64,000 nt of DNA from Gemmatimonadota bacterium (GTDB lineage: Bacteria; Gemmatimonadota; Gemmatimonadetes; Gemmatimonadales; Gemmatimonadaceae), in assembly GCA_021413975.1 (NCBI GenBank), contig JAIOPJ010000036.1, positions 1 to 64,000 of the forward strand. Reading direction: 5' to 3'. Under the pieces are notes generated by a model that saw nothing but the letters and a program-made list of their open reading frames with translations, did not search any database and was not told the DNA's origin. Shown here piece after piece: positions 43,301-52,342 of this stretch. The first letter of the stretch is position 1. Each line of letters opens with the position of its first letter. The position numbers and the translations under genes are program-made.

Positions 43301-44698
43301 ATGACCCTTACCGCCACCGAAGTCTGGACGCGCCTGCTCGACCGCGCGCGCACCCAGCTCTCGGATCACATAGTTGACACCTGGCTCTCGCCCCTCACGG
43401 CGGCGGAGTTCTCCGGCGAATCCCTGATCCTCAACGCCCCCGACCAGTTCTCGGTCGAGTGGAACGAGCGTCGGCATTCGGCGATTCTCGAATCGCTCGC
43501 TCCCGTGACGCTCGGTCACCCGTTGAAGATCGAGCTGCGAGTCCACCAAGAGCGGCTACAGCGCTCACAGATGGACCTTTTCGTGCCAGTAAAGGGGCAG
43601 GAGCGCAGCGTCATGGCGCCAGAAAGGCCCCGCGAAAATGTCACCCTGAGCTCCCTCAACGACCGATATACCTTCGATACCTTCGTCGTCGGCAAGTCCA
43701 ATGACCTCGCCGCCGCCGCCGCCGCGGCTGTCTCCCAGGCCCCCGGGAAGACCTACAACCCGCTCTTCTTCTACGGGCCGACCGGTCTCGGCAAGACGCA
43801 CCTCATGCAGGCGATCGCCCAGGACATCATCCGGCGCTCCCCCGCCACCCGCGTCACCTACATCACCACCGAGCAGTTCACCAACGACGTCATCACCTCC
43901 ATCGGCAAGGGCGCGATGCACGACTTCCGTCGTCGCTATCGCGAGACCGACCTCTTCCTCGTCGACGACGTGCACTTCATCGGCGGCAAGAACTCCACCC
44001 AGGAGGAGTTCTTCCACACGTTCAACGCGCTCTACGAGGCGGGTCGCCAGATCGTCCTCACCTCCGACCGTCCGCCGTCGGAGATCCCCAAGCTCGAGGC
44101 CCGCCTCGCCTCGCGCTTCGCGTGGGGCATGGTCGCGGACCTCGGGCAGCCCGACCTCGAGCATCGCATCGCCATCCTCCGCCGCAAAGCGGCGATGGAT
44201 CACCTCGAACACACCATCCCCGACGACGTCCTGCACTTCATCGCGGACCATGTCCAGTCGAACGTGCGCGAGCTCGAGGGTTCCATCATCAAGCTCCTCG
44301 CCTACGCCTCGCTCAAGCACCGGGTCATCACGGTCGAGTTGGCGCGCGAGGCGTTGCGCGACAAGCTGCGGGCGAATGATGCCGCCGCGGCCCGTCCCGA
44401 TCGACAGAATCGGATGGGCGCGATCCAGCAGCGCGTCGCCGGGGAGTGGGGCGTCACCGTCGAAGGGCTCCAGTCCAAGACGCGCACCAAGAACCTCACC
44501 GTGCCCCGACAGGTCGCCATGTACCTCGCGCGCGAGGTGCTCGGCCTCCAGCTCGTGGAGATCGGCCAGGCGTTCGGCGGCCGCGACCATTCCACCGTCA
44601 TCCATTCGCTCGAGCGCGTGGTCGACATGATGAAGGACAGCGGGGACTTCCGCGGCCGTGTGGAGAAGGTGCGGGAAACGGTGCGGCACTCCACGTGA
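43301..44698 (+). CDS. dnaA: Chromosomal replication initiator DnaA
   Basis: 465 aa. Domain I (VWTRLLDRARTQLSDHIVDTWLSPL), short linker, AAA+ domain III (YNPLFFYGPTGLGKTHLMQAIA Walker A; LFLVDDVHFIGGK Walker B; sensor motifs SDRPPSEIPKLEARLASRF), domain IV DNA-binding helix-turn-helix with AREVLGLQLVEIGQAFGGRDHSTVIHS. It melts the origin and loads helicase. Full length. The adjacent 237-bp gap before dnaN contains origin-like elements. Confidence 0.98.
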   Translation: MTLTATEVWTRLLDRARTQLSDHIVDTWLSPLTAAEFSGESLILNAPDQFSVEWNERRHSAILESLAPVTLGHPLKIELRVHQERLQRSQMDLFVPVKGQERSVMAPERPRENVTLSSLNDRYTFDTFVVGKSNDLAAAAAAAVSQAPGKTYNPLFFYGPTGLGKTHLMQAIAQDIIRRSPATRVTYITTEQFTNDVITSIGKGAMHDFRRRYRETDLFLVDDVHFIGGKNSTQEEFFHTFNALYEAGRQIVLTSDRPPSEIPKLEARLASRFAWGMVADLGQPDLEHRIAILRRKAAMDHLEHTIPDDVLHFIADHVQSNVRELEGSIIKLLAYASLKHRVITVELAREALRDKLRANDAAAARPDRQNRMGAIQQRVAGEWGVTVEGLQSKTRTKNLTVPRQVAMYLAREVLGLQLVEIGQAFGGRDHSTVIHSLERVVDMMKDSGDFRGRVEKVRETVRHST

Positions 44699-44935
44699 TT
44701 CACGTGATTACCACACCCGGACACTCGCGGCGCGCGTTTCCCACGCGCTCCCACACCCCCCTCCCCTGAGGTCCCACATCAGGCGGCGGAGTGATACTGA
44801 TGCGGGACAACACCTTCCCGCGTTCGTCCACACTCCACATCTTTCTACTACTGCTACTGTCTTTGTAATTCCAAGATAGAAACAGAAGGCTGATCCCAGC
44901 CTTCCACACGCACCCGACACTCGGCCAGGCACCGA
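44699..44935. other. dnaA-dnaN intergenic: oriC candidate with DnaA-box/DnaA-trio arrangement
   Basis: Contains degenerate DnaA boxes ending CCACA (near 44711, 44751, and TCGTCCACA at 44824-44832, then CTCCACA). CTACTACTGCTACTG follows at 44845-44859; its complement reads 3'-GAT-GAT-GAC-GAT-GAC-5', i.e. DnaA-trio-like repeats on the expected strand and side. Two CACGTG hexamers lie at 44692 and 44701. An AT-richer stretch (TTTGTAATTCCAAGATAGAAA) follows. Confidence 0.6.
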
Positions 44936-46042
44936 ATGCGCTTCACCATCACGCGCGAGAAGCTCCAGGAAGGGTTGGCCGCGGTCACTCCCGCGGTCCC
45001 CAACAAGACGACACTTCCCGTCCTCGCGAATCTCCTCGTCCAGACCACGGACAAGGGGATCCGCATCTCGGGCACCGACCTCGACATCGCCGTCAGCACC
45101 GAGGTCACGGCGGACGTCGAGGCGGTCGGTGCGATCACGATCCCGGCGCGAAAGCTGAGCGAGATCGCGCGCGAGCTCCCGCCGGCTCCGGTGAAGATCT
45201 CCGCGACCGGCGACCAGCGCATCACGCTCGAATGCGGCCGCTCCAAGTTCAAGTTGCTCGGGCTCCCCAAGTCGGAGTTCCCCAGTTTCCCCGCCGTGCA
45301 GTTCGACAAGGCGGTCCGCATCCCGTCAGGCGACCTGCAGAAGCTCATCCAGCATACGGCATTCGCCGCGAGCACCGAGGAGAGCCGGCCGATCCTCAAT
45401 GGCGTGCTCTGGGAGCTGCGCAGCGATCTCATGCGCATGGTGGCCACGAACGGACACCGGCTCGCGAAGATGGAGGTCCCCGTGTCCGGCGGGCAGAAGG
45501 CCGACCTGATCATCCCGCCCAAGGCGCTGGAGCAGATCCGCCGCCTCTTCGCGGCCGAAGAGGAACTGGAGGTCGCCCAGGGCGAGAATCATCTGGGCTT
45601 CCGGTCCCCGTTCACGTCGGTCTTCACGCGCCTCATCGAAGGACCGTATCCCGGCTACGAACAGGTCATTCCGAAGGACAACGACAAGTACGCGATCCTC
45701 GACAAGGCCGCGTTCACGAGCGCACTCAAGCGCATGAGCGTGGTGGCGTCGGACCAGACGCACCGGATCCGCCTGTCGTTCAACGCCGGCATGCTCAAGT
45801 TCTCCGTGAGCACGCCCGACCTCGGCGAAGCCCAGGACGAGTTGCCGATCCGCTACGACGGCGATCCGCTCGACATCGGGTTCAACGCGGCCTACCTGCT
45901 CGAGATCCTTCGGCAGATGCCCACGGAGGAGGTCCGCATGACCTTCCGCGCGCCCGAGCGGGCGTCCACGCTCGAGCCGGAGGGATGGGCCGACCCGACG
46001 AAGTATCTCTGCCTCCTGATGCCGCTGCGCCTGGTGGACTGA
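44936..46042 (+). CDS. dnaN: DNA polymerase III beta sliding clamp
   Basis: 368 aa. Three clamp domains: MRFTITREKLQEGLAAVTPAVPNKTTLPVLANLL; ESRPILNGVLWEL with VATNGHRLAKM; and C-terminal DIGFNAAYLLEIL...KYLCLLMPLRL. It forms a dimeric ring tethering polymerases to DNA; HolA in this window loads it. No close ribosome-binding site other than weak GGC sequences. Confidence 0.98.
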   Translation: MRFTITREKLQEGLAAVTPAVPNKTTLPVLANLLVQTTDKGIRISGTDLDIAVSTEVTADVEAVGAITIPARKLSEIARELPPAPVKISATGDQRITLECGRSKFKLLGLPKSEFPSFPAVQFDKAVRIPSGDLQKLIQHTAFAASTEESRPILNGVLWELRSDLMRMVATNGHRLAKMEVPVSGGQKADLIIPPKALEQIRRLFAAEEELEVAQGENHLGFRSPFTSVFTRLIEGPYPGYEQVIPKDNDKYAILDKAAFTSALKRMSVVASDQTHRIRLSFNAGMLKFSVSTPDLGEAQDELPIRYDGDPLDIGFNAAYLLEILRQMPTEEVRMTFRAPERASTLEPEGWADPTKYLCLLMPLRLVD

Positions 46043-46063
46043 GCGCGGCCGGAAGGCGCCCGA

Positions 46064-46942
46064 TCAGGGCGACGAGATCTCGATGCGCGTGCGCTGCCTC
46101 AGGTCCTGCGACCGGCGGCGCCCGCGCATCGTCATTCGGAGCTCGGTGTCGCCACGCGCTTCGACGATGGTGCCGCTGTCCCTGCTCATTGCGAGCCGCA
46201 TCGAGCCCGAGCCCTCGGCCGTGATCGCGAGTGGCTCGCCGAACTGCGTGCCCTCACCCCGCACCGTGACCTGCGACGTCCGGTCGACCAGGACGACCAC
46301 GAGCTCGCCGCGGCGCTCTGCGCCCACCACGCGGAAGGTGCGCGATGACCGTACCGCGAGCGGAATCGAGTCCCGGCAGATCGCATAGCTGGCGGAGTCG
46401 CTCCACGAGGTGCCCGGCGTGAGCCTGGGAGGCGCGGAGACGAAGAGCTCGCGCAGCGGCTGGAGTACGGCGGCAGCGGGGCTGCAGGCGGCGGAGGCGG
46501 CTGCGTCGAGCCTAGCCTGTCCGGCTCCTTGGGCATCTGCCGCCGAGAAGGGGACCGGGAGGAGCAGTCCGGGAATCGGCGCCAGGGCCTCGGCCGCACC
46601 GCCGGCGGCGTATGCGGTGACGAGCCCCGACACGCGCGGCGCCTCGGCACCGGCAAGGCGGGACCAGGACACGACGACGAGCGTGTGCGAGGAGTCCGTG
46701 CGCTCCACGCTGTCCACCCGCGAGACCAGTTCGGACGACAGGCGGAGCGTGTTCGTGAACGATCCTGCCTGGTGCGCGATGGACCAGGGGGCCTCGAGCG
46801 GGTCGCGCGCATCCGGAGCCCGCTGCACCGGCGTCGGGGCCGGCGCGGGAGTCGAGGCGGGCGCTGCGCAGGCGAGGGCCGACGAGAGCGCGACGACGAG
46901 CACGCCAACGAGACGGCGGGTCGGGGCATGGGTGGGGCGCAT
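46064..46942 (-). CDS. Predicted lipoprotein of unknown function
   Basis: 292 aa. Lipobox LACA at the end of the signal (VGVLVVALSSALACAA), a Pro/Ala linker, then a beta-rich region (TLVVVSWSRLAGAEAPRVSGLV; RTFRVVGAERRGELVVVLVDRTSQVTV; GSMRLAMSRDSGTIVEARGDTELRMT). Only two other Cys. Start ATG follows GGGAG at 7 nt. Convergent with dnaN; its 5' flank abuts the RNase P RNA gene, same strand. No named family recognised. Confidence 0.8.
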   Translation of the reverse strand: MRPTHAPTRRLVGVLVVALSSALACAAPASTPAPAPTPVQRAPDARDPLEAPWSIAHQAGSFTNTLRLSSELVSRVDSVERTDSSHTLVVVSWSRLAGAEAPRVSGLVTAYAAGGAAEALAPIPGLLLPVPFSAADAQGAGQARLDAAASAACSPAAAVLQPLRELFVSAPPRLTPGTSWSDSASYAICRDSIPLAVRSSRTFRVVGAERRGELVVVLVDRTSQVTVRGEGTQFGEPLAITAEGSGSMRLAMSRDSGTIVEARGDTELRMTMRGRRRSQDLRQRTRIEISSP

Positions 46943-47035
46943 TCATCTCCCGGAGGATTCGACGCAGTGCCGGGAGGCCAAGGGAGACTCCCCTCGACCT
47001 CCCGGCCCCGTCACACGAACTGCGGATCGTCGGTT

Positions 47036-47334
47036 CCGCCTGTAAGCCGGGTTCTGTCGGGACCTCGCGGCCCCGGACGATCATTTCTCTCGGCGTACGG
47101 TCGCCCGCACGCTCTAGCAGCCAACCCGCGGCGTCCTGATCGCAGAGGACTGCTGCTCGCCGCCTATTTGGCCTTGCTCCCGCTGGGGTTTGCCGTGCCG
47201 CCCGTGTTACCACGGACGCGGTGGGCTCTTACCCCACCTTTTCACCCTTACCTCCACTCGCGTGAAGGCGGTCTGTTCTCTGTGGCACTGTCCGTCACGC
47301 CTTGACGGGCGCAAAGGACCTCCGCTGGGGCGGG
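47036..47334 (-). ncRNA. rnpB: RNase P RNA (type A-like), 5' portion atypical or missing
   Basis: On the minus strand nearly every conserved block is present in order: GACAGTGCCACAGAGAACAG, GGTAAGGGTGAAAAGGTGG, GGTAAGAGCCCACC, GGTAACACGGGCGGCACGGC, GGAGCAAGGCCAAATAGG, and CGACAGAACCCGGCTTACA. A P19-like hairpin (GGGGCC/GGTCCC) precedes the last block. What I cannot find is the P4 5' strand (consensus GGAAAGTCCGGGC) and P1/P2 5' strands; the sequence instead reads GGAGGTCCTTTGCGCCCGTC. The 5' end (about 47334, perhaps to ~47395) is therefore uncertain. It is the catalytic RNA partner of RnpA. Confidence 0.88.
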
Positions 47335-47404
47335 TGACGAAGGCGTGACTGGGGTGCGCGAGGTTCCCGCTCGCGAGCCACCCCCACCTCACCAGAGGCC
47401 ACCC

Positions 47405-48313
47405 ATGTCCCCCGCCTCCCGTTCGCTGAGCGCACCCGTACTGACCGTTCTGGATCCTGACGAGCGCGCGCGCGTCGATGCCGCGGGCGCCGGTCTCTAT
47501 CGTGCGATCCATCGAGACTCGGTCGCGGACGTCCTCGAGGACCTGAAACGCCAGCGCGTGAGTGCCGTGCTCCTCTCCGTGGTCCGTTGCGGCCGAGACG
47601 GCGATCGCCGCACCGCGACGATGGTACGCGAGTTCCCCTCGGTGCCGACCGTCGCGCTCCTCGGCCACACACCGGCCACGGCGGAAGCGCTGCTGCAACT
47701 CGGGAACGCCGGCGTGACCCGCCTCGTGGATGTGCGGTCGCCGTCCGGATGGAGTCGGCTGCGCCAGCTGCTCGGCAGCGAGGCGCCGCGCGAGGTGGAC
47801 CGCGTGGCGCTCGACGCGATCCGCGCCGAGCTCGGCGCGGTCGCGCCCGAGTGCTGGCTCTTCTTCGAGGCGCTCTTCACCGCCGCCGACCGGATGGGCA
47901 CGATCCGCGAACTCGCACTGCGCGCCGGCGTCCTGCCGAGCACGCTCATGAGCCGCTTCTTCCGCGCCGGGTTGCCGGCCCCCAAGCGCTATCTCGCGTT
48001 CGCGCGGCTGCTGCGCGCGGCGCGGCTCTTCGAGGACGCCGGCCACTCGATCGCCGACGTGGCGAACGCGCTCGAGTACTCGTCGCCACAGAGTTTCGGT
48101 CGCCACGTCCGCACGCTGCTCGGACTGACGGCGGGGGAGTTCCGCGCGCAGTACGGATCGGCGCGCATGCTCGAGCGGCTGATCGACGAGCTGGTGCGCC
48201 CGTACGCGACGCAGCTCCGCGCCCTGCGGCCGCTCGTCGTGCGCCCCGGGATGAGGCGCTTGCCGCCCTCGTTGCGCGAGCGCACGCCGGCGCGGCACCG
48301 CCGGATGCACTGA
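47405..48313 (+). CDS. AraC-like HTH protein with an N-terminal receiver-like domain
   Basis: 302 aa from ATG 47405. Residues ~10-120 follow a Rossmann/receiver-like alternation (VLTVLD, AVLLSVVRCGRDGDRR, TVALLGHTP, AVTRLVDV) without a clear phospho-Asp triad. The C-terminal third has an AraC-type double HTH: IRELALRAGVLPSTLMSRFFRAGLPAPKRYLAFARLLRAARLF and SIADVANALEYSSPQSFGRHVRTLLGLTAGEFR. Probable transcription regulator, targets unknown. It starts 70 bp from the divergent rnpB. Confidence 0.8.
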   Translation: MSPASRSLSAPVLTVLDPDERARVDAAGAGLYRAIHRDSVADVLEDLKRQRVSAVLLSVVRCGRDGDRRTATMVREFPSVPTVALLGHTPATAEALLQLGNAGVTRLVDVRSPSGWSRLRQLLGSEAPREVDRVALDAIRAELGAVAPECWLFFEALFTAADRMGTIRELALRAGVLPSTLMSRFFRAGLPAPKRYLAFARLLRAARLFEDAGHSIADVANALEYSSPQSFGRHVRTLLGLTAGEFRAQYGSARMLERLIDELVRPYATQLRALRPLVVRPGMRRLPPSLRERTPARHRRMH

Positions 48314-48379
48314 ACGCGGATCGCCGGCGACCACCGCCCCGCTCCGGCCGACCGCACGCGCGACCGGCGGCAGAGGGAC

Positions 48380-48931
48380 CTACATGCGCGCGACGATCTC
48401 CGAGGCGAGCGCCAGGGACGCGACCTCGAGACCGGTGGCCTCGATCGCCTCCCGCCCCCCTTCCTCGCGATCGACGACCGAGAGCACGCCGACGACGACG
48501 CCACCGGCCGCGCGGATCGCGTCGACCGCCTTGAGGGCCGAGCCGCCGGTGGTGATCACATCCTCGATCACCACTACGCGATCACCCGCGAGGTAGGCAC
48601 CCTCGATGAGCTTGCCCGTGCCGTGCGTTTTCGCTTCCTTCCGCACCGTGAAGGCGCGCGTCGGCATGCCCGCGAGCTGGCTCGCGTAGGCGATCGCGTA
48701 ACTCACCGGGTCGGCGCCGAGGGTGAGGCCGCCGACCGAATCCGGATGCCAGCCCCGTTCCCCGAGGGCGTGCAGCCCGGCCGGACCGATGAGCGAGAGT
48801 CCCTCGGGATGCATCGTGGTGAGGCGGCAGTCGATGTAGAGATCCGACTGACGGCCCGATGCCAGAGTGAAGGAGCCGCGGCGCGCGCTGCGCTGGGCGA
48901 GGAGGTCGAGGAGTCTGATGCGAGCGTCCAT
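48380..48931 (-). CDS. pyrE: Orotate phosphoribosyltransferase
   Basis: 183 aa. FTLASGRQSDLYIDCR (OPRTase N-terminus), VGGLTLGADPVSYA, TVRKEAKTHGTGKLIEG and the PRPP-binding VVVIEDVITTGGSAL. It makes OMP from orotate and PRPP. Convergent with the AraC-like gene, divergent from the histidine kinase. Length is normal. Confidence 0.96.
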   Translation of the reverse strand: MDARIRLLDLLAQRSARRGSFTLASGRQSDLYIDCRLTTMHPEGLSLIGPAGLHALGERGWHPDSVGGLTLGADPVSYAIAYASQLAGMPTRAFTVRKEAKTHGTGKLIEGAYLAGDRVVVIEDVITTGGSALKAVDAIRAAGGVVVGVLSVVDREEGGREAIEATGLEVASLALASEIVARM

Positions 48932-48976
48932 GCGGGCACTTTATGCCGAGCCGGGGAGCGGGTCAATGAGGTGGCG

Positions 48977-49897
48977 ATGCTGGTCTGGCTGATCGCAGCG
49001 GCGGTCATGGTGGGGCTCGGCACGTTCCTGCTCTATGAGCGGGGGCAGCGTCGTCGTCTGAAGGAGCGCAGCGCCGAACTCGAGCACCTCTCGTTCGAGC
49101 TCGCCCGCGCGAACCGCGCCAAGTCGGAGTTCCTCGCCAACGTGTCCCATGAGCTGCGGACCCCACTCGCCGCGATCGTCGGCTTCGTCGACCTGCTGCG
49201 CGACGGCTCGTACGGCGAGCTCGGGCCGCGCATGGTCGGCCCGGTGGAGCGCATCCAGGCGTCGGCCGAACACTTGCAGGCGCTGGTCGACCAGGTGCTG
49301 GACCTGGCGAAGCTCTCGGCGGGTCGCCTCGACGTGCACCGCGAACCGCTCTCGCTGCGCGCCTTCGTGATCGACGTGGCGAGCGAGATCGAACCGCTGG
49401 TGATCGAGAAGCGGCTCGCCCTGTCGATCCAGGTCCCGGCGTCGTTGCCGCGCGTGAGCACCGACCCCACGCACCTGCGGCAGATCCTGGTCAACCTCCT
49501 CGGCAACGCCGTGAAGTTCACCAAGGACGGGACGATCACGCTACGCGCGAGCTTCGTGCCGGATGGTGCGGTGACCGCGGCCACCCGCACGGTCGCGAAA
49601 CGGCCGTTCCTCGCGGCCGGAGGCGACTGGATCGCACTTCAGGTGAGCGACACCGGGATCGGGATCTCGGAGAAGGACCACGAACGCATCTTCGCGGAGT
49701 TCGAGCAGGTGCAGCCGGGCTCTCGCGGGGATTCGGAACGGCGCGGCACCGGCCTCGGGCTCTCGATCACGCGCCGGCTGGCCCGTCTCCTCGACGGTGA
49801 CATCACGCTCGAGAGCACGCCGGGCCAGGGTTCGACGTTCACCTGCTGGCTGCCTGCCGGTCCCGCACCGCGCACGTCGGGCGAGGGTCGGGCCTAG
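48977..49897 (+). CDS. Membrane-anchored sensor histidine kinase
   Basis: 306 aa from ATG 48977; GTG 48971 is an alternative. One N-terminal membrane helix (LVWLIAAAVMVGLGTFLLY), a coiled coil (RRRLKERSAELEHLSFELARANRAK), HisKA with phospho-His about residue 58 (VSHELRTPLAAIVGF), and HATPase_c with N (ILVNLLGNAVKF), G1 (VSDTGIGI) and G2 (GTGLGLSITRRL) boxes. No periplasmic sensor domain and no adjacent response regulator, so an orphan. Its stop codon overlaps that of the convergent Ser/Thr kinase (CTAG). Confidence 0.93.
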   Translation: MLVWLIAAAVMVGLGTFLLYERGQRRRLKERSAELEHLSFELARANRAKSEFLANVSHELRTPLAAIVGFVDLLRDGSYGELGPRMVGPVERIQASAEHLQALVDQVLDLAKLSAGRLDVHREPLSLRAFVIDVASEIEPLVIEKRLALSIQVPASLPRVSTDPTHLRQILVNLLGNAVKFTKDGTITLRASFVPDGAVTAATRTVAKRPFLAAGGDWIALQVSDTGIGISEKDHERIFAEFEQVQPGSRGDSERRGTGLGLSITRRLARLLDGDITLESTPGQGSTFTCWLPAGPAPRTSGEGRA

Positions 49898-50805
49898 CGG
49901 CCGAAGAGCCCCTTCATGCGCGAGAGAAGGCCGCCGCCGCTGGCGCTCTCGCCGGGGAACGGATCCTTCAGCGCCTCGGCGAGGGCATCGGCGAAGGCGC
50001 ACACGTCGGCGTACCGGTCCCCCGGTGCCTTGGCGAGCCCCTTCATGACGACCTCTTCCACCGCCGTCGAGTAGAGGATCTCGGGCTTCGCCTTGTTCAG
50101 CGGGATGGGTGGCTGCGAGAGCAGTTGCGTGAACATCTCCCGCGGGCTCTTCGCGATGTACGGCAACGTGCCGGTCAGGAAGAGGTATGCCATCGTCGCG
50201 AGCGAGTACTGGTCGGCCGCGGGCGAGACGACCTCTCCCGAGAGCGCTTCCGGCGCCACGTACATGAGCGTCCCGACGAAGAACCCCGCGCGCGTGAGCC
50301 GCTGATCCTGCGTGACGTCGGTCGCCGTGGCGATGCCGAAGTCGAGCAGCTTCACCGTCCGCGATTCGTGGTCGTACATCAGGTTGTCGGGCTTCAGGTC
50401 GCGATGCACGATCCCGGCCGAGTGGGCGGCGAAGACGGCGCCGGCGATCTGCGTCACGACCGCCGCGACCTCGTCGGGCGGGAAGGGTGCGTTCCGCTTG
50501 GCGTAGCTCTCGAGGAGCTCGCCCTGCGCCCACTCGATCACGAGGAACGGCAGCCCGCGGTCCTCGCCGGTCTCGATCGTCCGGATGACGTTGGGGTGCG
50601 TGACGCGCGTCCCGAATCCGGCCTCGCGGACGAAGCGCGTGACGGCGGTCCGATCCGCGCGCAGCTTCTCGCGGAGGACCTTGAGCGCCACGGTCCCGTG
50701 CTGCGGATGCTCCGCGCGATACACCGTGGCGGTGCCGCCCTCCCCGACGCGATCGAGGAGGTTGTATCCGGCGACAGTGGTGCCTACCAGGGGGTCTCTG
50801 GCCAC
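49894..50805 (-). CDS. Hanks-type serine/threonine protein kinase
   Basis: 303 aa from GTG 50805. Kinase motifs intact: GEGGTATVYRAEHPQHGTVALKVL (P-loop, VAIK-type Lys), HRDLKPDN catalytic loop, LLDFGIAT (DFG), APEALSG (APE), and DQYSLATMAYLFLTG. Short C-terminal tail ending SRMKGLFGR; no transmembrane segment and no PASTA or TPR domain, so it is a soluble kinase. Target unknown. Divergent from the GWxTD gene. Confidence 0.94.
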   Translation of the reverse strand: MARDPLVGTTVAGYNLLDRVGEGGTATVYRAEHPQHGTVALKVLREKLRADRTAVTRFVREAGFGTRVTHPNVIRTIETGEDRGLPFLVIEWAQGELLESYAKRNAPFPPDEVAAVVTQIAGAVFAAHSAGIVHRDLKPDNLMYDHESRTVKLLDFGIATATDVTQDQRLTRAGFFVGTLMYVAPEALSGEVVSPAADQYSLATMAYLFLTGTLPYIAKSPREMFTQLLSQPPIPLNKAKPEILYSTAVEEVVMKGLAKAPGDRYADVCAFADALAEALKDPFPGESASGGGLLSRMKGLFGR

Positions 50806-50926
50806 GCGGCGAAGCTACCCAGCGGCAAGCGCCGAGGCAAGCGACGCAGATGATGACCGATGGGCGACAGGCGGGGTAGATTCAGCATCGCACCGCCGGT
50901 CCGGGGTGCCTCCACTTCCGGGCCCC

Positions 50927-52342
50927 ATGCGCTCTTCCTCTCGTTTCCTTCCGCGCGCCATCCTGCTCCTTCCATCGCTCCTCGCCATGGCCGGGTGTGG
51001 TCGGGGCACGGGCACGCCTCGTCCCGGGAACGCCCCGGCACCACAAGGCACCGCGGCCCCGTCGACTGCGTCGGCCACCGCGTCGCGCACGACACAGGTG
51101 TTGAACTTCGACGCGTCGCCGCTCTACCGGCAGATGGGCATGCTCGCGCGCGGACTTCCCTTCCCGCTCGTGGGCCGCGCGGGGTTCGCGGCGACGGCGA
51201 CCCCGGATTCGACGCACGTGATCGTCGCGATCTCGTTCGCCAACAGCACACTGAGCTTCGCGCGCGAAGCCGACAACCGTTTCCGTGCCGGCTACTCGGT
51301 GACCGTCGCCGTGTTGCGCGACAATGTGGTCGTCGCGCAGGCCGACGCGACCGAGCAGCTCCTTGTCGGCGCCTTCCGCGAGACGTCGCGCACCGACGAG
51401 AGCATCATCCACCAGGAGATCCTCGACGTGGCGCCCGGGCGGTACACGCTCGCGGTGCTCGTGCGCGACGAGGGAAGCCAGCGCAGCACGCGCGAGCAGC
51501 TCGCGATCACGGTCCCGCGCTTCGAGGAGGGATCGTTCTCCACGCCGTTGCCGATCGCCGAGGTGACGCCGCGCAGCTCCCGTGATGCGCTCCCCCTGCT
51601 GCTCGTCAGTCCGAGCGGCACGTCGGTCGCCGGCCGTGACAGCCTGTTGCCGATCTACATCGAGGCCTACGGCGACACGACGCGCCCGGTCCGCCTCCTG
51701 GTGCGCAGCGAACGGGGGCGCACCCTGTGGAACGACACGGTGCGCGTGCTCGCGCGCGGCGGACTGCGCTCCGGTGTGGTGGAGGTCCCGGTGTCGCGCA
51801 TCGGGATCGGGGTGGCGCAACTGACCTTCGTGCGCGACGGCGGGAGCGACTCGTCCTCCACATACGTCTTCGTCGGTTTCGGCGGCGACATGCCGGTCGC
51901 GACCTACGAGGACATGCTCAACTACCTGCGCTTCTTCGCGGCGCCGTATCGCCTCCAGAAACTGCGCGACGCCCCCGAAGAGGAGCGCCCCGTCGCCTGG
52001 GCCGCGTTCGTGAAGGAGACCGACGCGCAGGCGCAGACGCCGGCGCACGAGGATCTCCGCCTCTATTTCGCGCGCCTGATGCGCGCCAACGCGCGATTCC
52101 GCGAAGAGGCCACGGCGGGGTGGCTCTCGGACCGCGGCCGTGTCTTCATCTCGCTCGGGGAGCCCGACCAGATCATCGAGCCGCAGGTCGGCGACTTCTC
52201 GCGCAACCGCCAGCAGCTGTGGGAGTACCGCAACTCCAACCTGCAGCTCGTCTTCTACGACCAGACCGGCACCGGACGGTGGCGGTTGACGCAGTCGAGC
52301 GAGGCGCGGTTCGAGGTGGAGTTCCGCCGCCGTCTCAAGTGA
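50927..52342 (+). CDS. GWxTD-domain lipoprotein
   Basis: 471 aa from ATG 50927. Lipobox MAGC after a signal peptide, low-complexity Thr/Ala linker, beta-rich middle, then the C-terminal GWxTD-like domain: ATAGWLSDRGRVFISLGEPDQII and LWEYRN...FYDQTGTGRW. The signature has Ser for Thr (GWLSD). Function of the family is unknown; common in Bacteroidetes and relatives. A -10-like TAGATT lies at 50877. Overlaps the next gene by GTGA. Confidence 0.87.
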   Translation: MRSSSRFLPRAILLLPSLLAMAGCGRGTGTPRPGNAPAPQGTAAPSTASATASRTTQVLNFDASPLYRQMGMLARGLPFPLVGRAGFAATATPDSTHVIVAISFANSTLSFAREADNRFRAGYSVTVAVLRDNVVVAQADATEQLLVGAFRETSRTDESIIHQEILDVAPGRYTLAVLVRDEGSQRSTREQLAITVPRFEEGSFSTPLPIAEVTPRSSRDALPLLLVSPSGTSVAGRDSLLPIYIEAYGDTTRPVRLLVRSERGRTLWNDTVRVLARGGLRSGVVEVPVSRIGIGVAQLTFVRDGGSDSSSTYVFVGFGGDMPVATYEDMLNYLRFFAAPYRLQKLRDAPEEERPVAWAAFVKETDAQAQTPAHEDLRLYFARLMRANARFREEATAGWLSDRGRVFISLGEPDQIIEPQVGDFSRNRQQLWEYRNSNLQLVFYDQTGTGRWRLTQSSEARFEVEFRRRLK

